This document shows, one piece after another, positions 18,437-28,121 of a stretch of 64,000 nt of DNA. The DNA comes from JAPPHA01 sp963662815 (GTDB taxonomy: Bacteria; Pseudomonadota; Alphaproteobacteria; Rhodobacterales; Rhodobacteraceae): assembly GCA_963662815.2 (NCBI GenBank), contig CAXXWA010000009.1:1-64000 (forward strand). The letters are read 5' to 3'. The position numbers were made by a program, and so were the translations under genes. The notes beneath the pieces were generated by a model that saw nothing but the letters and a program-made list of their open reading frames with translations, had not been told where the DNA came from and ran no database searches. Position 1 is the stretch's first letter; the number at the start of each line of letters is the position of its first letter.

Positions 18437-19214
18437 GGCTCGACGCTATTGCTTTGCCTCGGCGAAAGCGACCGGCAAACTGCCGGAGGGCGCGAATCCC
18501 GCGTGGCGACATGATCCGGTGCGGATGGACGGTATCGTCGGCTGCGAGTCTGGCGAACGGGGAGTTTTGGCCGGTTGAGGCGACAGGATTTCGGGTTGGC
18601 CCGGAAATTCGTCGCCATCGGGGGAATTTAGGAATGTTCGTTCCGCACGACATCGCAATCGTGCGGCAGATGTAGAATTCGGTGATTTGCGAATGCATGG
18701 AGCATTCCCATGACGCCTTTGCATACTGGTTCACCTTTGTTCAACGCTCCCAACATTTCCGAAATCGCCGACGCGGCAGGTGCGGACATCCGCCGCGAGG
18801 TTCTCGAACGCTTTGCCGCGGCCGCCGCAGGGGGCAGTTCGGGTCTTCCGGACCGACTGAATGTGACAGCCCGCCGCCGGGCCGGCATTGCAGTGCAAAA
18901 TACAATTAATCGCCGAATAACCGCCCTTGACGGGGCCAAGCTCGTAGACCGGGCTGACGGCCCACAGGACCGGGGTGATCCAGTAACGTAGCAACCCGAC
19001 ATCATTGAATTGAAGGATAGAGGGACTTCAACCTGATGCGCGCGTCCTAGATCCTGAAGCGCGGGTCGACGGGTTTTGCGGAAACGTTGGAGTGTTCCTG
19101 CCATGCGGTGACTTCGCCAATCATCGTTTCCCAATCCGGGATCCGGCAGTCCAGGCACTGGCGAGACAGCACGTTGATCTCGATTTTGGAACTATGCCGA
19201 TGTCTGCATTACCT
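18437..19214. other. 780 bases without a recognised gene
   Basis: Small frames occur on both strands, for example one on the + strand from 18710 to 18991, but none shows a known motif. The stretch sits between the VbhA/Fic remnant and an IS30 fragment and is probably eroded accessory DNA. Confidence 0.4.
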
Positions 19215-19630
19215 GGAGAGGACGGACTTCCGGCAGGTGACAGACGCACAAGTGAAAACGGTCCAGACCCGGCTGAACGCGCGTCCGAGGAAGGCGCTCG
19301 GCTACATGACCCCGGCCGAGGCGTTCCGGAAGGCGCGGCCTCCCTGACAGGAGCCGTCCCGGATCGCGTTCCGGAGGGACCGGTCCGGGGAGAGAAAGGG
19401 GCGTCTGCGGCCCGCCGACCTCGGTCGGCGGGCCGCCCCCGCCCCCTAGGCGCGGCTTGCACCGTCCGGAGAGCGCGGCTACGCTGTGTTTCGACGGGAC
19501 TTCAGCCGCCTCGGGCCCCGATCTCCGGTGCCCCGGGGCCTGGATTCGCCATCATAGGGCCATCTTCGGCACCCGGGCTGCGCGCTCGCTGCGGAAATGG
19601 CCGGTGTTGCACTTCGGAGTGGAAGTGGGG
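19215..19630 (+). mobile_element. IS30-family 3' end remnant (copy 1)
   Basis: The frame ends TDFRQVTDAQVKTVQTRLNARPRKALGYMTPAEAFRK at 19347, the C-terminus of IS30 transposases. The following 280 bases match the non-coding end of the other copies in this window. The copy closes with the terminal repeat CCGGTGTTGCACTTCGGAGTGG at about 19601-19622. The catalytic region upstream is absent. Confidence 0.8.
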
Positions 19631-21054
19631 TTTCGATGCGCAATCTTTCGCGGGATTTCCGGTGAGAATACGGCACACTCATGGCCTCGGCTTCGCTCCC
19701 GCGAACCGCATATGGTAACGGCACTTGCCGCAACCGCTCCGGAGCTCCGCCAACAAGACGCCCTACGCGGTGTTCGCGTATCGCCAGCCGGATCTCTGGA
19801 TCTTCGACCACTGGCGCCGCCCGGCGAGTGCCGTCGCAGATGTCAAGCGGTTCCTTTGCCCGGGAGAACTCAGTTACTGTTCGGTGATGCGTTGCGAGAG
19901 CCGACCAGTCAGGCTGTACGGCGGCTCGGAGCGAACTCGAGACGGCATGATGAACGAAAGCAACGACTTGTGGCCCGCGCCTTTGCGCTTCCGGATCGCG
20001 CATCCGAGTTGATCCGTGATCCAGTAGATGTTGATCGCCGCAAGGAGATTGAGCCCGACTTGCAGATTTCAGCCGGGATCACGGCACCGGAACGGTCGGG
20101 TAGGACACTGGCGCGCGCACCGTGGTCACGTTTCCAATGCCCCCCTGAAATTTCGGACGTCCGGTTTTCCCGGGTCCGGCTTCAAGCACCAGGCACCCCC
20201 GCAGGAGTTCGGTGCGGTGCCTTCCGCAACATGCGCCACGCTCAAGGCGGACCCGGCCATGCCCGTCGCGACATCCCGCGTTTGCGCCGCCCTTCGGCTC
20301 GACAGCACCACCCTTTGATCCGGATGGCATCCTCGGCCGGCGACGGGCTCCGAGTCCCGCCATGACCTGCCGCCTTCGCCACCTGGGCCCAGAGGCCCTC
20401 GCTCCGGCCGGGTTGTGTTGTCCCGACCATCTCCGCTTGACCGGCCTCATCCGCCAGTCAGGAGGACTCCGCGCCATTTGCCGAATTCCGGTCATGGGCG
20501 CGGTCCTTGACATTCGAGGGTCGCAACATCCTGTCTGTCCTCCCCGCCTGCCGGTCCTTCACTGCCGAACATTCCCGAATTGCCGCCGTCCCTGTGCCGG
20601 GGGATCCAGTGCGCGCTCGCCTTGGTTGTTCCGCACCGGTGCCAGCCATCGAGTAGAGGGCTGACCCTTGGCATCCTCCAATATTTCCCCGCAAGTCGGA
20701 TTCCATGCGGGGGCCGAATTTCGCCGCTTCAAACGAACGTTCGCTTTCGCTACGGCCCTCCCGGTTGCTCGCCTCCCTGTCCGACCGGACCGGAGGGACA
20801 GGCGTCCCTCCAGCCTACGGAGGCTTCTGCGTCCCTGCTTCCGGATGCCGGATCGCCCTGACACCCGCAGGAATATGCTACGGTGCCAAACCGGAAATCG
20901 CACCGGCGGGACTTCCACTCGTAAGATCAGCAGCCAGACTCGCTGCACGCCCTCTCCTGCTGCTCATCCCCAAATGCACGGGTAATCCACCCGCGAACGG
21001 TGCGAGAGAAGCCCGGAGCAGGACCGAAGGGTTTCTTTCCGTCCGAATCCCGGA
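19631..21054. other. 1.4 kb without a recognised gene, between two IS30 ends
   Basis: Many open frames exist because of the high GC content, but none shows a family motif. The strands between 20130 and 20660 have a repetitive, non-coding look. It may be eroded mobile DNA; I cannot name it. Confidence 0.4.
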
Positions 21055-21170
21055 CAACGGGCCCCAATCTCCGGTGCCCCGAGGCCTGGAATCACCATTG
21101 CCGGGCCGTCTTCCCCGCCCGGGTCGCGCGCTCGCTGCGTAAGTGGCCGGTGTTGCACTTCGAAGTGGAA
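21055..21170 (+). mobile_element. IS30-family terminal fragment (copy 2)
   Basis: About 115 bases match the last part of copy 1 (GCCCCAATCTCCGGTGCCCC and the following text). They end in the terminal repeat CCGGTGTTGCACTTCGAAGTGG at 21147-21168. No coding part remains. Confidence 0.75.
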
Positions 21171-21336
21171 GTTGGGTTGCAAAGAGATCGGGCATGAGAC
21201 GCCGGGTCTTCACGGGCGAGGTTCACGTTGGACGCCTGTCGGCTCGTGCCCGGCTCCGGTCGGCTTGACAACCCGCCGCCGGTTGCGCTTCCTCCGGCGT
21301 CAGTGCTTCCGTCAGACCGAGGTTGACATCCGCGCC

Positions 21337-21771
21337 GTGCCTGACCCGAGAACCGTACTTTTCGCATCGCTCGCGTTCGCGTTCGCGTTCGGATGGGCGG
21401 CGCCAGCCGTTCCCGACAATGCGCTCGCGGAACTTCTTCCGGACGCAAGTCCTGTCCGCGGCAAAGCCGTCTACCGGAAATGCCGGCTCTGCCACACGAT
21501 CGAGCGGGGCGGCGACGCGAAGCTCGGACCCAACCTCTTCGGAACCGTCGGGGCCGCTGTCGGCGCTTCGCCGGGATTCGCAAAGTACTCGGACGCGCTG
21601 CTGGCGTTCGGCGGCCACTGGACGCCGGTCCGGCTCGACGCCTACCTTGCGAACCCTCGCGCCGCCGTACCCGGCACGACGATGGCGTTTGTGGGCCTCG
21701 GGGACGCCGGAGACCGCGCCGACATGATCGCCTACCTGAATTCCATGAGCGACGAACCGGTCGAGTTCTGA
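21337..21771 (+). CDS. periplasmic class I cytochrome c
   Basis: From GTG 21337 the protein is 144 residues. A signal peptide (VLFASLAFAFAFGWAAPAV) is followed by the haem-binding site YRKCRLCHTIERGGDAKLGPNLFG. The likely axial methionine lies in PGTTMAFVGL, and the end DRADMIAYLNS is typical of mitochondrial-type cytochrome c. It should carry electrons in the periplasm. No ATG gives a sensible leader, so the GTG is preferred. Its 3' end overlaps the convergent DUF2064 gene by 40 bases. Confidence 0.82.
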   Translation: MPDPRTVLFASLAFAFAFGWAAPAVPDNALAELLPDASPVRGKAVYRKCRLCHTIERGGDAKLGPNLFGTVGAAVGASPGFAKYSDALLAFGGHWTPVRLDAYLANPRAAVPGTTMAFVGLGDAGDRADMIAYLNSMSDEPVEF

Positions 21772-22379
21772 AGGAGCGCCCCCTTCCCAACCGCCGAGAG
21801 ATCCTCGGCGGTGTCAACGTCGCTCAGCTGGTCAACATATGCAACGCGCGCAACGGTGCGCAACTCGGACATTGCCCGGCGCGTGTCGCGAAGCGCATGC
21901 GGCGTGGACCATCGCACGCGGTGGAAAGGCGACGCCTTCAACGGCGCCAGCCGCCTCATCCCGATCGCCCAGTATCCGCCGTCGGCGGCCGGACCCAACA
22001 CGGCATCGTGGTCGCCAAGGCAGCGAAACGCGGCGGCGATGCGGGCAGCAGTGATTTCAGGAACGTCGGCTCCGATGATCACCACGGGTCCGGGTTCCGC
22101 AAACCTGAAGATCCGCCACATGCGCCGGCCGAGATCGCCGCCGCCCTGGGGCCAGCGCGGCAGGTCCGGCGGCCAGACCCGGCTTGCAATTCCCTGAACG
22201 TCGGGAGACACAGCCAGGATAGTCCGCCACCTGGAGTCGCGCCCCACGCGCCGGATCAGCCCGGCGGCCTGGTGCCGGAACCACCAGGCGGCGGGAACCA
22301 TGCCGATGTCGCGTCCTAGACGCGACTTGACACGTCCGGGGAGCGGCTCCTTCACCATGATGAACAGCTGCCGCCTCAC
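21732..22379 (-). CDS. DUF2064 / TIGR04282-type glycosyltransferase-like protein
   Basis: The frame opens from GTG 22379, which overlaps the dapE stop (GTGA). It has FIMVKEPLPGRVKSRLGRDIGM, VVIIGADVPEIT and AVLGPAADGGYWAIGM, the markers of this nucleotidyl/glycosyltransferase-like family. Some members have been linked to arsenosugar synthesis. An ATG at 22358 is an alternative start. No arsenic genes are nearby, so the substrate is unknown. Confidence 0.75.
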   Translation of the reverse strand: MRRQLFIMVKEPLPGRVKSRLGRDIGMVPAAWWFRHQAAGLIRRVGRDSRWRTILAVSPDVQGIASRVWPPDLPRWPQGGGDLGRRMWRIFRFAEPGPVVIIGADVPEITAARIAAAFRCLGDHDAVLGPAADGGYWAIGMRRLAPLKASPFHRVRWSTPHALRDTRRAMSELRTVARVAYVDQLSDVDTAEDLSAVGKGALLQNSTGSSLMEFR

Positions 22380-23518
22380 GCAAAGTAACCATCGAGGATT
22401 CGTCCGTAGATCGCCTTGAGCCGGCGAATCTGATCGACCTCGACGCACTCGTCCGCCTGATGCATGGTCCGGCCGACGAGTCCGAATTCGACGACCGGAC
22501 AGTGGTGCCGTATGAAGCGGGCATCCGAGGTGCCGCCGGAAGTGGACAGTTCCGGGCATCGTCCGGTTTCGGCCTCGACCGCAGCGGCCACAAGGTCCGT
22601 GAGCATTCCGCGCGGCGTCACGAAGCACTCGCTGACCTGTTTGATCTTGAGGTCGAGGTCGACGCCGGAGGACCGCGCGGCGGCGTCCGCCTCGCGCCGC
22701 ATCAAACTCTCCAGGCATTCAACGCTATGAGCGTCGTTGAACCTGACATTGACCACTGCGCGGCAACTCGCCGGTATGACGTTGCTCGCGGGATTGCCCG
22801 TCTCGATCGCCGTGACGGCAAGCGTCGAGGGTTCGAAGTCGCGGGTGCCCCCGTCAAGCTCGCGCGACGCGAGCGAGGCGGCAAGGCGCGCGATGGCCGG
22901 CACCGGGTTGCGGGCGCGGTGGGGATAGGCCGAATGCCCCTGTTCGCCGGTCGCGGTGAAGAGTGCAGTCAGCGACCCGCGGCGACCGATCTTCATCATG
23001 TCGCCGAGTTCGCCTGGGCACGTGGGCTCGCCGACCAGACAGTGATCCATGCGCTCGCCGTTCGCATCCATCCAGTCGAGGATCGACCTGGTCCCGTGAA
23101 TCGCGTCGCCCTCCTCGTCTCCGGTAATCGCCAGGACGACGGACCCTTCCGGTCGCGCGGTTCCGACGAAATCGATGGCCGCCGCTGCAAATGCCGCAAC
23201 CGCCGACTTCATGTCAGACGCCCCGCGGCCGTAGAGAATGCCTCCGCGGATCTCGCCCGCGAACGGGTCCACGGACCAGTTCGCCGGATCGCCGGCGGGC
23301 ACGACATCGGTGTGGCCGTTGAAACCGAAGGTTCGTCCGGCCGCTCCGCTTCCCCAGCGCGCGAAAAGGTTGCAGACATCACCGCGGTCGATCCGGGTGC
23401 ATGCGAACCCCGCGTTCGACAGGACGTGCGCAAGAAGCGTCAGCGCACCGCCCTCCTCCGGCGTCACCGACGGGCAGCGGATCAGGTCCGCCGCAAGCTG
23501 AACAGGGTCGGTCGCCAT
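22376..23518 (-). CDS. dapE: succinyl-diaminopimelate desuccinylase DapE
   Basis: DapE hydrolyses N-succinyl-LL-diaminopimelate in the lysine/peptidoglycan pathway, using two zinc ions. Metal and catalytic motifs are clear: FGFNGHTDVVPAGD, LYGRGASDMKSAVAAF, AITGDEEGDAIHGT, GRRGSLTA and TSGGTSDARFI. The length of 380 residues is normal. It is translationally coupled to the DUF2064 gene and follows rluA on the same strand. Confidence 0.95.
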   Translation of the reverse strand: MATDPVQLAADLIRCPSVTPEEGGALTLLAHVLSNAGFACTRIDRGDVCNLFARWGSGAAGRTFGFNGHTDVVPAGDPANWSVDPFAGEIRGGILYGRGASDMKSAVAAFAAAAIDFVGTARPEGSVVLAITGDEEGDAIHGTRSILDWMDANGERMDHCLVGEPTCPGELGDMMKIGRRGSLTALFTATGEQGHSAYPHRARNPVPAIARLAASLASRELDGGTRDFEPSTLAVTAIETGNPASNVIPASCRAVVNVRFNDAHSVECLESLMRREADAAARSSGVDLDLKIKQVSECFVTPRGMLTDLVAAAVEAETGRCPELSTSGGTSDARFIRHHCPVVEFGLVGRTMHQADECVEVDQIRRLKAIYGRILDGYFA

Positions 23519-23618
23519 GTGAAGATCCTTCCGTGGTGCCGGGCCCTGCCGGAATACGCCCCGGCGACTCCCCCGGCAAGTCGCGCCGCAACCGATCCGG
23601 AAACGGGAGCCGGGCCGG

Positions 23619-24287
23619 TCAGAACGGCGCCGGACTGGTGAACGTCATCCAGGCGCCGCCGGCAGGATGACGGAGCTTCAGGCGCGTTGCGTGCAGTTGC
23701 AGCCTGTCCGCAGCGGATGCCGCCACTTCGCCGCCATACAGCCGGTCGCCGAGAATCGGATGACCCATCGAGAGCATGTGGACGCGCAGCTGGTGGCTTC
23801 GTCCAGTCAGCGGCATCAGCCGGATCCGCGTGGCCCCGTCCCGATACGCCTGAACGCGCCAGCCGGTCACGGCCGCGCGGCCGGTCGCGTGGCAAACCTT
23901 CTGCCGGGGCCGGTTCGGCCAGTCGACGGTGAGCGGCAGTTCCACGGTGCCCGCACGCTCGGCGACGCGGCCGCGCACCAGGGCCAGGTAGGTCTTGGCG
24001 ACCGTTCGCTTTTCGAACTGGCGGCCGAGATTGCGCTGCGCGGCCGGCGTGAGCGCAAAGACGACGAGACCGGAAGTGTCGCGGTCGAGACGATGCACGA
24101 CGAGAGATTCCGGGAAGGCGGCCAGAACCCTCGAAGAAAGGCAGTCCGCGAGGTGTTCGCCCTTGCCGGGGACGGAAAGCAGCCCGGAGGGCTTGCAGAC
24201 GACAAGCAACTCCGGATCCCTGTGAACGATCTCGAGGGGCGAATCCGGCGGACTGTAGCCGGAGCCGCCGGTTTCAAACACGCTCAC
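23619..24287 (-). CDS. RluA-family pseudouridine synthase
   Basis: The enzyme isomerises uridine in rRNA or tRNA. The catalytic aspartate lies in VVHRLDRDTSGLVVFAL. AKTYLALVRGRV, the RSHQLRVHMLSMGHPILGDRLYG signature and the opening VVCKPSGLLSVPG are also family markers. There is no S4 domain, and the 222-residue length suits the short RluA branch. It starts 17 bases after the FAD/GcvT gene ends and may be read from that operon. Confidence 0.9.
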   Translation of the reverse strand: MSVFETGGSGYSPPDSPLEIVHRDPELLVVCKPSGLLSVPGKGEHLADCLSSRVLAAFPESLVVHRLDRDTSGLVVFALTPAAQRNLGRQFEKRTVAKTYLALVRGRVAERAGTVELPLTVDWPNRPRQKVCHATGRAAVTGWRVQAYRDGATRIRLMPLTGRSHQLRVHMLSMGHPILGDRLYGGEVAASAADRLQLHATRLKLRHPAGGAWMTFTSPAPF

Positions 24288-24304
24288 CGCCCGTCCGCCG
24301 CCGC

Positions 24305-26749
24305 TCAGGCCCTGACGCGCTTCGCGCCGGGATCATACAGCGGCGTGAGCGATGCCGTCGCGGCGACCCGCGCGCCGGCGACGTCGATTTCGAAGGACGA
24401 AGCGAGCAGCGACTTCGCCGATTCTCCAGGACACGGGACATAACCCATGCCCACCGCTCCGCCGAGCGAGTGACCGTAGTTTCCGGAGGACAGGTAGCCG
24501 ACGATTTCCCCGTCCCTGATGATCGGCTCGTTGTGGTAGAGGAGAGGATCCGGGTCTTCGAGCAGGAACTGGACCATGCGTCTGTCGAGCCCAGCATCTC
24601 GTTTCCGGAGGACCGCGTCGCGCCCGATGAAATCCGTCTTTTCGCGCCCGACGGCGAATCCAAGCCCGGCCTCGAGCACATGGTCCTCGCAGGTTATGTC
24701 ATGGCCGAAATGGCGGAACGCCTTCTCGATGCGGCAGCTGTCCATCACGTGCATGCCGCAGAGGCTGAGACCGAGACCCGCGCCAGCGGCGTGTAGCGTC
24801 TCGAAAAGGTGCCCCGCCTGGTCGGACGAGACGTAGATCTCCCAGCCGAGTTCGCCGACGTATGACAGCCGGTGCGCCCGTGCCATCCCCATGCCGACCT
24901 CAATCTCGCGCACGCTTCCGAACGGGTGCGCCGAGTCGGAGAAATCCGCGGGAGAGACGCTTTCGAGGAGTTCTCGCGAACGCGGACCCATGACGGCGAG
25001 GACTGCCTCGCCGGCGGTAACGTCGGTTATGACGACGCTGTCGCCGCCGCGGTGGCGGATGAGCCAGGTCTGGTCGGCTAGCCGCGTCGCGGCCGGCGTT
25101 ACAACGAGAAACGCGGTTTCGTCCAGGCGGGTGACCGTCACGTCCGCCTCTATGCCGGCCTGGTCGTTGAGGAACTGGCTGTAGACGATTCGGCCCGCGG
25201 GTACGCGCATGTCCGCGCCGCAGACCCGGTTCAGGAACGCTTCTGCGTCCGGCCCCTCGACCCTGATCTTTCCGAACGACGACATGTCGTACATGCCGAC
25301 GTTCTCCCGGATTGCCCGGTGCTCTTCGGCGGCGTTCGCGAACCAGTTCTGCCGTTTCCAGCTGTAGCGGTATTCCCTCTCCTGCCCGTCGCGCGCGAAC
25401 CAGTTCGGGCGTTCCCAGCCGGCGATCTCGCCCATGACGGCGCCGTGCCCCAGCAGGTGGTGATGGAACGGCGACCGCCGAACGCCGCGAGCGGTCTCCT
25501 TCTGCCGGAAGGGATAGTGGTCCGCGTAGAGGAGGCCCAGGGTTTCGCGCGAGCGTTCGAGCAGGTACAGCCGGTTTCCCTGGAAGGGCTGCATGCGTCC
25601 GATATCGACATCTCCCAGGTCGAACGGCCGTGCGCCGTCCTGCATCCACCTTGCAAGCGCCATGCCGGCGCCCCCGGCCGACTGGATACCGACCGAGTTG
25701 AACCCCGCGGCAACCCAGAAGTTGTCCAGTTCCGGCGTTGGCCCGAGGTGGTAGGCATCGTCCGGCGTAAAGCTCTCCGGTCCGTTGAAGAAGGTTTGGA
25801 TTCCCGCTTCCGCGAGCATCGGCATGCGGTTGCAGGCCCTTTCGAGTATGGGTTCGAAGTGCTCGAAATCCTCGGGCAGCTGGTCGAACTCGAAGTCGTC
25901 GGGAATGCCGTCCATGCCCCATGGCTTCGCCTCGGGTTCGAAGGCGCCAAGGAGCATCTTGCCGGCATCCTCCTTGTAGTAGGCGCATTCGTCGGGAACC
26001 CGGAGCACGGGCAATGCCCCGAGACCGTCGATCGGTTCCGTGACGATGTAGAAATGTTCGCAGGCGTGCAGCGGCACGTTGGCGCCGGCGAGGCGGCCGA
26101 CTTCGCGCGCCCACATGCCGGCACAGTTGACGACCGCCTCGACGGAGGTGTGTCCGGCCTCGCCTCCGGAGACCCAGTCGACGCCGGTGATGCGCCGGCC
26201 CTTCCGCGCAAAGCCCGAGACCTGCACGCGCTCATGCACGGCGGCGCCGCGCCGCTGGGCGCCGCGCGCCAGCGCCTGCGCGATGTTCGCCGGATCTCCC
26301 TGCCCGTCGCGGGGAAGCCAAATGCCGGACACTACGCCGTCGATGTTGAGATGCGGGTACTTGTCCCGAACCTCCGCTGGCGAGATCTCGCCGACCTCGA
26401 CTCCGAACGCGCGCGCCATGGCCGCCTGGCGGAGCAGTTCCTCCCTGCGCTCGCCGGTCAGCGCGACGGTGATCGAACCGCAGCGCCGGAACCCGGTGCT
26501 GATGCCGGTCTCTTCCTCAAGCGTGCCATAGAGTTCCTGGGAATATCGCGCGAGCCGCGTCATGTTCGCCGTTGCGCGCAGCTGCGCGATCAAGCCGGCG
26601 GCGTGCCAAGTGGTGCCGCATGTCAGGCGCTTTCGTTCAAGAAGCACGACATCCTTCCAGCCCAGACCGGCGAGATGATACGCGACGGAACAGCCGACGA
26701 CTCCGCCGCCGACGATTAACGCGCGCGCGTGTTTCGGTATGTCTGCCAT
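24305..26749 (-). CDS. dimethylglycine/sarcosine dehydrogenase-like FAD-GcvT protein (A)
   Basis: Relatives oxidise N-methyl groups and pass the one-carbon unit to tetrahydrofolate. The 814-residue protein has an N-terminal FAD fold (ALIVGGGVVGCSVAYHL) and TTWHAAG, whose His49 is the covalent flavin site in dimethylglycine dehydrogenase. A DAO domain runs to about residue 390, a linker with PNWFARDGQEREYRYSWKRQNWF follows, and a GcvT folate domain covers about 440-810 (LSYVGELGWEIYV, MDSCRIEKAFRHFG). ATG 26749 is preferred to an upstream start at 26815. It is the last methylated-amine gene of the operon. Substrate could be dimethylglycine, sarcosine or a related amine. Confidence 0.85.
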   Translation of the reverse strand: MADIPKHARALIVGGGVVGCSVAYHLAGLGWKDVVLLERKRLTCGTTWHAAGLIAQLRATANMTRLARYSQELYGTLEEETGISTGFRRCGSITVALTGERREELLRQAAMARAFGVEVGEISPAEVRDKYPHLNIDGVVSGIWLPRDGQGDPANIAQALARGAQRRGAAVHERVQVSGFARKGRRITGVDWVSGGEAGHTSVEAVVNCAGMWAREVGRLAGANVPLHACEHFYIVTEPIDGLGALPVLRVPDECAYYKEDAGKMLLGAFEPEAKPWGMDGIPDDFEFDQLPEDFEHFEPILERACNRMPMLAEAGIQTFFNGPESFTPDDAYHLGPTPELDNFWVAAGFNSVGIQSAGGAGMALARWMQDGARPFDLGDVDIGRMQPFQGNRLYLLERSRETLGLLYADHYPFRQKETARGVRRSPFHHHLLGHGAVMGEIAGWERPNWFARDGQEREYRYSWKRQNWFANAAEEHRAIRENVGMYDMSSFGKIRVEGPDAEAFLNRVCGADMRVPAGRIVYSQFLNDQAGIEADVTVTRLDETAFLVVTPAATRLADQTWLIRHRGGDSVVITDVTAGEAVLAVMGPRSRELLESVSPADFSDSAHPFGSVREIEVGMGMARAHRLSYVGELGWEIYVSSDQAGHLFETLHAAGAGLGLSLCGMHVMDSCRIEKAFRHFGHDITCEDHVLEAGLGFAVGREKTDFIGRDAVLRKRDAGLDRRMVQFLLEDPDPLLYHNEPIIRDGEIVGYLSSGNYGHSLGGAVGMGYVPCPGESAKSLLASSFEIDVAGARVAATASLTPLYDPGAKRVRA

Positions 26750-26787
26750 CGTTCCTTCCTCCGGTTCTGCCGCCTTCCGCGGGCGCG

Positions 26788-27240
26788 TCAGAGCGCGGCG
26801 ATTCTCCGCTTCCATTGCTCCCTGAGCGCTGCCTCTTCCCCGCCCGCCTCGTAGATGGGGCTGACCAGAGGCCGGACCTCGCGCACCGGGATGCGGACGA
26901 ACAGGTTGAACATGTCCGAGAGATCCTCCCAGTGTTCGGTGAACCGCGGCATCAGCTTCCCGAACGGCGCCGTGCCGCGAAGCAGCAGCTCAGCATGCCC
27001 GCGAATCCGGACGCCGCGGCGGGAGAGAATGTCGACGAAATTCACCTCGAGTTCCGGATTCCGCCGGAGATTCTCGACGGTCGCCGGCGATCGCATCTCC
27101 GCGAAGGCGATGGTTTCGGCGTCGACGACAATGAATGTCCCCTTGGGAGAAACGTTGGGCAGACCGTCTGCGGTGACGGTGGCGACGAAACCGAGCCGCC
27201 AGGTCTCGATGACGTCCCTTGCCGCACGCGTCAGTTGCAT
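26788..27240 (-). CDS. pyridoxamine-phosphate-oxidase-fold (split-barrel flavin) protein
   Basis: The 150-residue protein has the small FMN-binding split-barrel pattern: LGFVATVTADGLPNVSPKGTFIVVDAETIAFAEM. VRIRGHAELLL and VRIPVREVRPLVSPIY follow. Such proteins often reduce or bind flavin or F420-like cofactors. Its ATG overlaps the end of the methyltransferase gene by 10 bases, so the two are translated together. Its part in amine breakdown is unknown. Confidence 0.8.
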   Translation of the reverse strand: MQLTRAARDVIETWRLGFVATVTADGLPNVSPKGTFIVVDAETIAFAEMRSPATVENLRRNPELEVNFVDILSRRGVRIRGHAELLLRGTAPFGKLMPRFTEHWEDLSDMFNLFVRIPVREVRPLVSPIYEAGGEEAALREQWKRRIAAL

Positions 27241-28121
27241 GGCGCGCTCCCGAAACGATGCGCGAGTTCCCGGATGTGCGCGGGCCCGATTTCGCAGCAG
27301 CCGCCAACGATGGCTGCACCGGCCGCGATCCAGCCTTCGGCGGCCCCGGCGTACGTCACCGGATCGAGATCGTCCCGCACTTCAATGACATCAACCACTG
27401 CCCCCGCATTCATGAATGACTGCGGAATGCTCTTGAACCCGTTGGCGTACGCGCCGAGCTTGATGCCCGGGCCCGGCAGCTCCTCGAGCGCCTGGGTTGT
27501 CGCATCGGGCGACGAACAGTTCACGAGGAGCGCATCGACCCGGAATTCGCCAAGCAGCGGCAGGATGTCGGTCACCGCCTCGCCGGAACGCAGCCGGGCG
27601 CCTTCGGCATCGTCGACGCTGACGGCGAGCCACACGGGTTTGGTTCCGGCGGCAGCGCCGGCCAGCGCCCCGCGCGCCTGATCCACGGATGACATGGTTT
27701 CGATGATGAACAAATCGACCGTGCTGTCCTGCAGGCGAACAATCTCGGAATAGATCTCCGCGGCCTCCTCCCAGGGCGGCGCGAGATCCGGGCAGTATGA
27801 CCAGCCGAGAGGGCCGAGCGATCCGGCGACGCGGCCGCCGCCGTTCGCGTCCCGGGCGTCCGCCGCCAGCCCGCAGGCGCGCGCGTGCAGTTCCGCGAAC
27901 AGGTGATCCAGCCCGGCAGCCTCCAGGCGGTCGTGAAGGACTGAGTAGGTGTTTGTGGTGGCGATCTCCGCTCCGGCGGCGAAGTAGTCGTCGTGGACCG
28001 CGCGCACGGCCTCGGGATGATCGTGAAGAACCTGCGCCGACCAGAGCGGAGTCGGTTTCGCGCCGGTCCGGTGCAGCAGCTCCTGCCCCATGCCGCCGTC
28101 GAGAATGGTAGCGCGGCTCAT
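27231..28121 (-). CDS. homocysteine S-methyltransferase, betaine-homocysteine type
   Basis: The family moves a methyl group from glycine betaine, S-methylmethionine or a similar donor to homocysteine. The zinc cysteines are present: ALLVNCSSPDA and the paired GGCCEIGPAHI. The opening TILDGGMGQELLHRTG is the homocysteine-binding strand. At 296 residues it is shorter than animal BHMT. Placed between two dimethylglycine-dehydrogenase-like genes, it could make the first demethylation of betaine. Its start overlaps the upstream gene stop by 4 bases. Confidence 0.82.
   Translation of the reverse strand: MSRATILDGGMGQELLHRTGAKPTPLWSAQVLHDHPEAVRAVHDDYFAAGAEIATTNTYSVLHDRLEAAGLDHLFAELHARACGLAADARDANGGGRVAGSLGPLGWSYCPDLAPPWEEAAEIYSEIVRLQDSTVDLFIIETMSSVDQARGALAGAAAGTKPVWLAVSVDDAEGARLRSGEAVTDILPLLGEFRVDALLVNCSSPDATTQALEELPGPGIKLGAYANGFKSIPQSFMNAGAVVDVIEVRDDLDPVTYAGAAEGWIAAGAAIVGGCCEIGPAHIRELAHRFGSAPCN

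Noticed and set aside
18710..18991. A 93-codon + strand frame as a new gene
   Set aside because: No ribosome site, no known motif and located between decayed elements.
20129..20660. A second group II intron fragment on the - strand
   Set aside because: Some stretches looked intron-like, but no conserved domain V or maturase sequence could be matched.
21791..21811. CCGCCGAG...CTCGGCGG hairpin as a terminator for cytochrome c
   Set aside because: It lies within the convergent DUF2064 coding end and has no T-run, so it may be chance.
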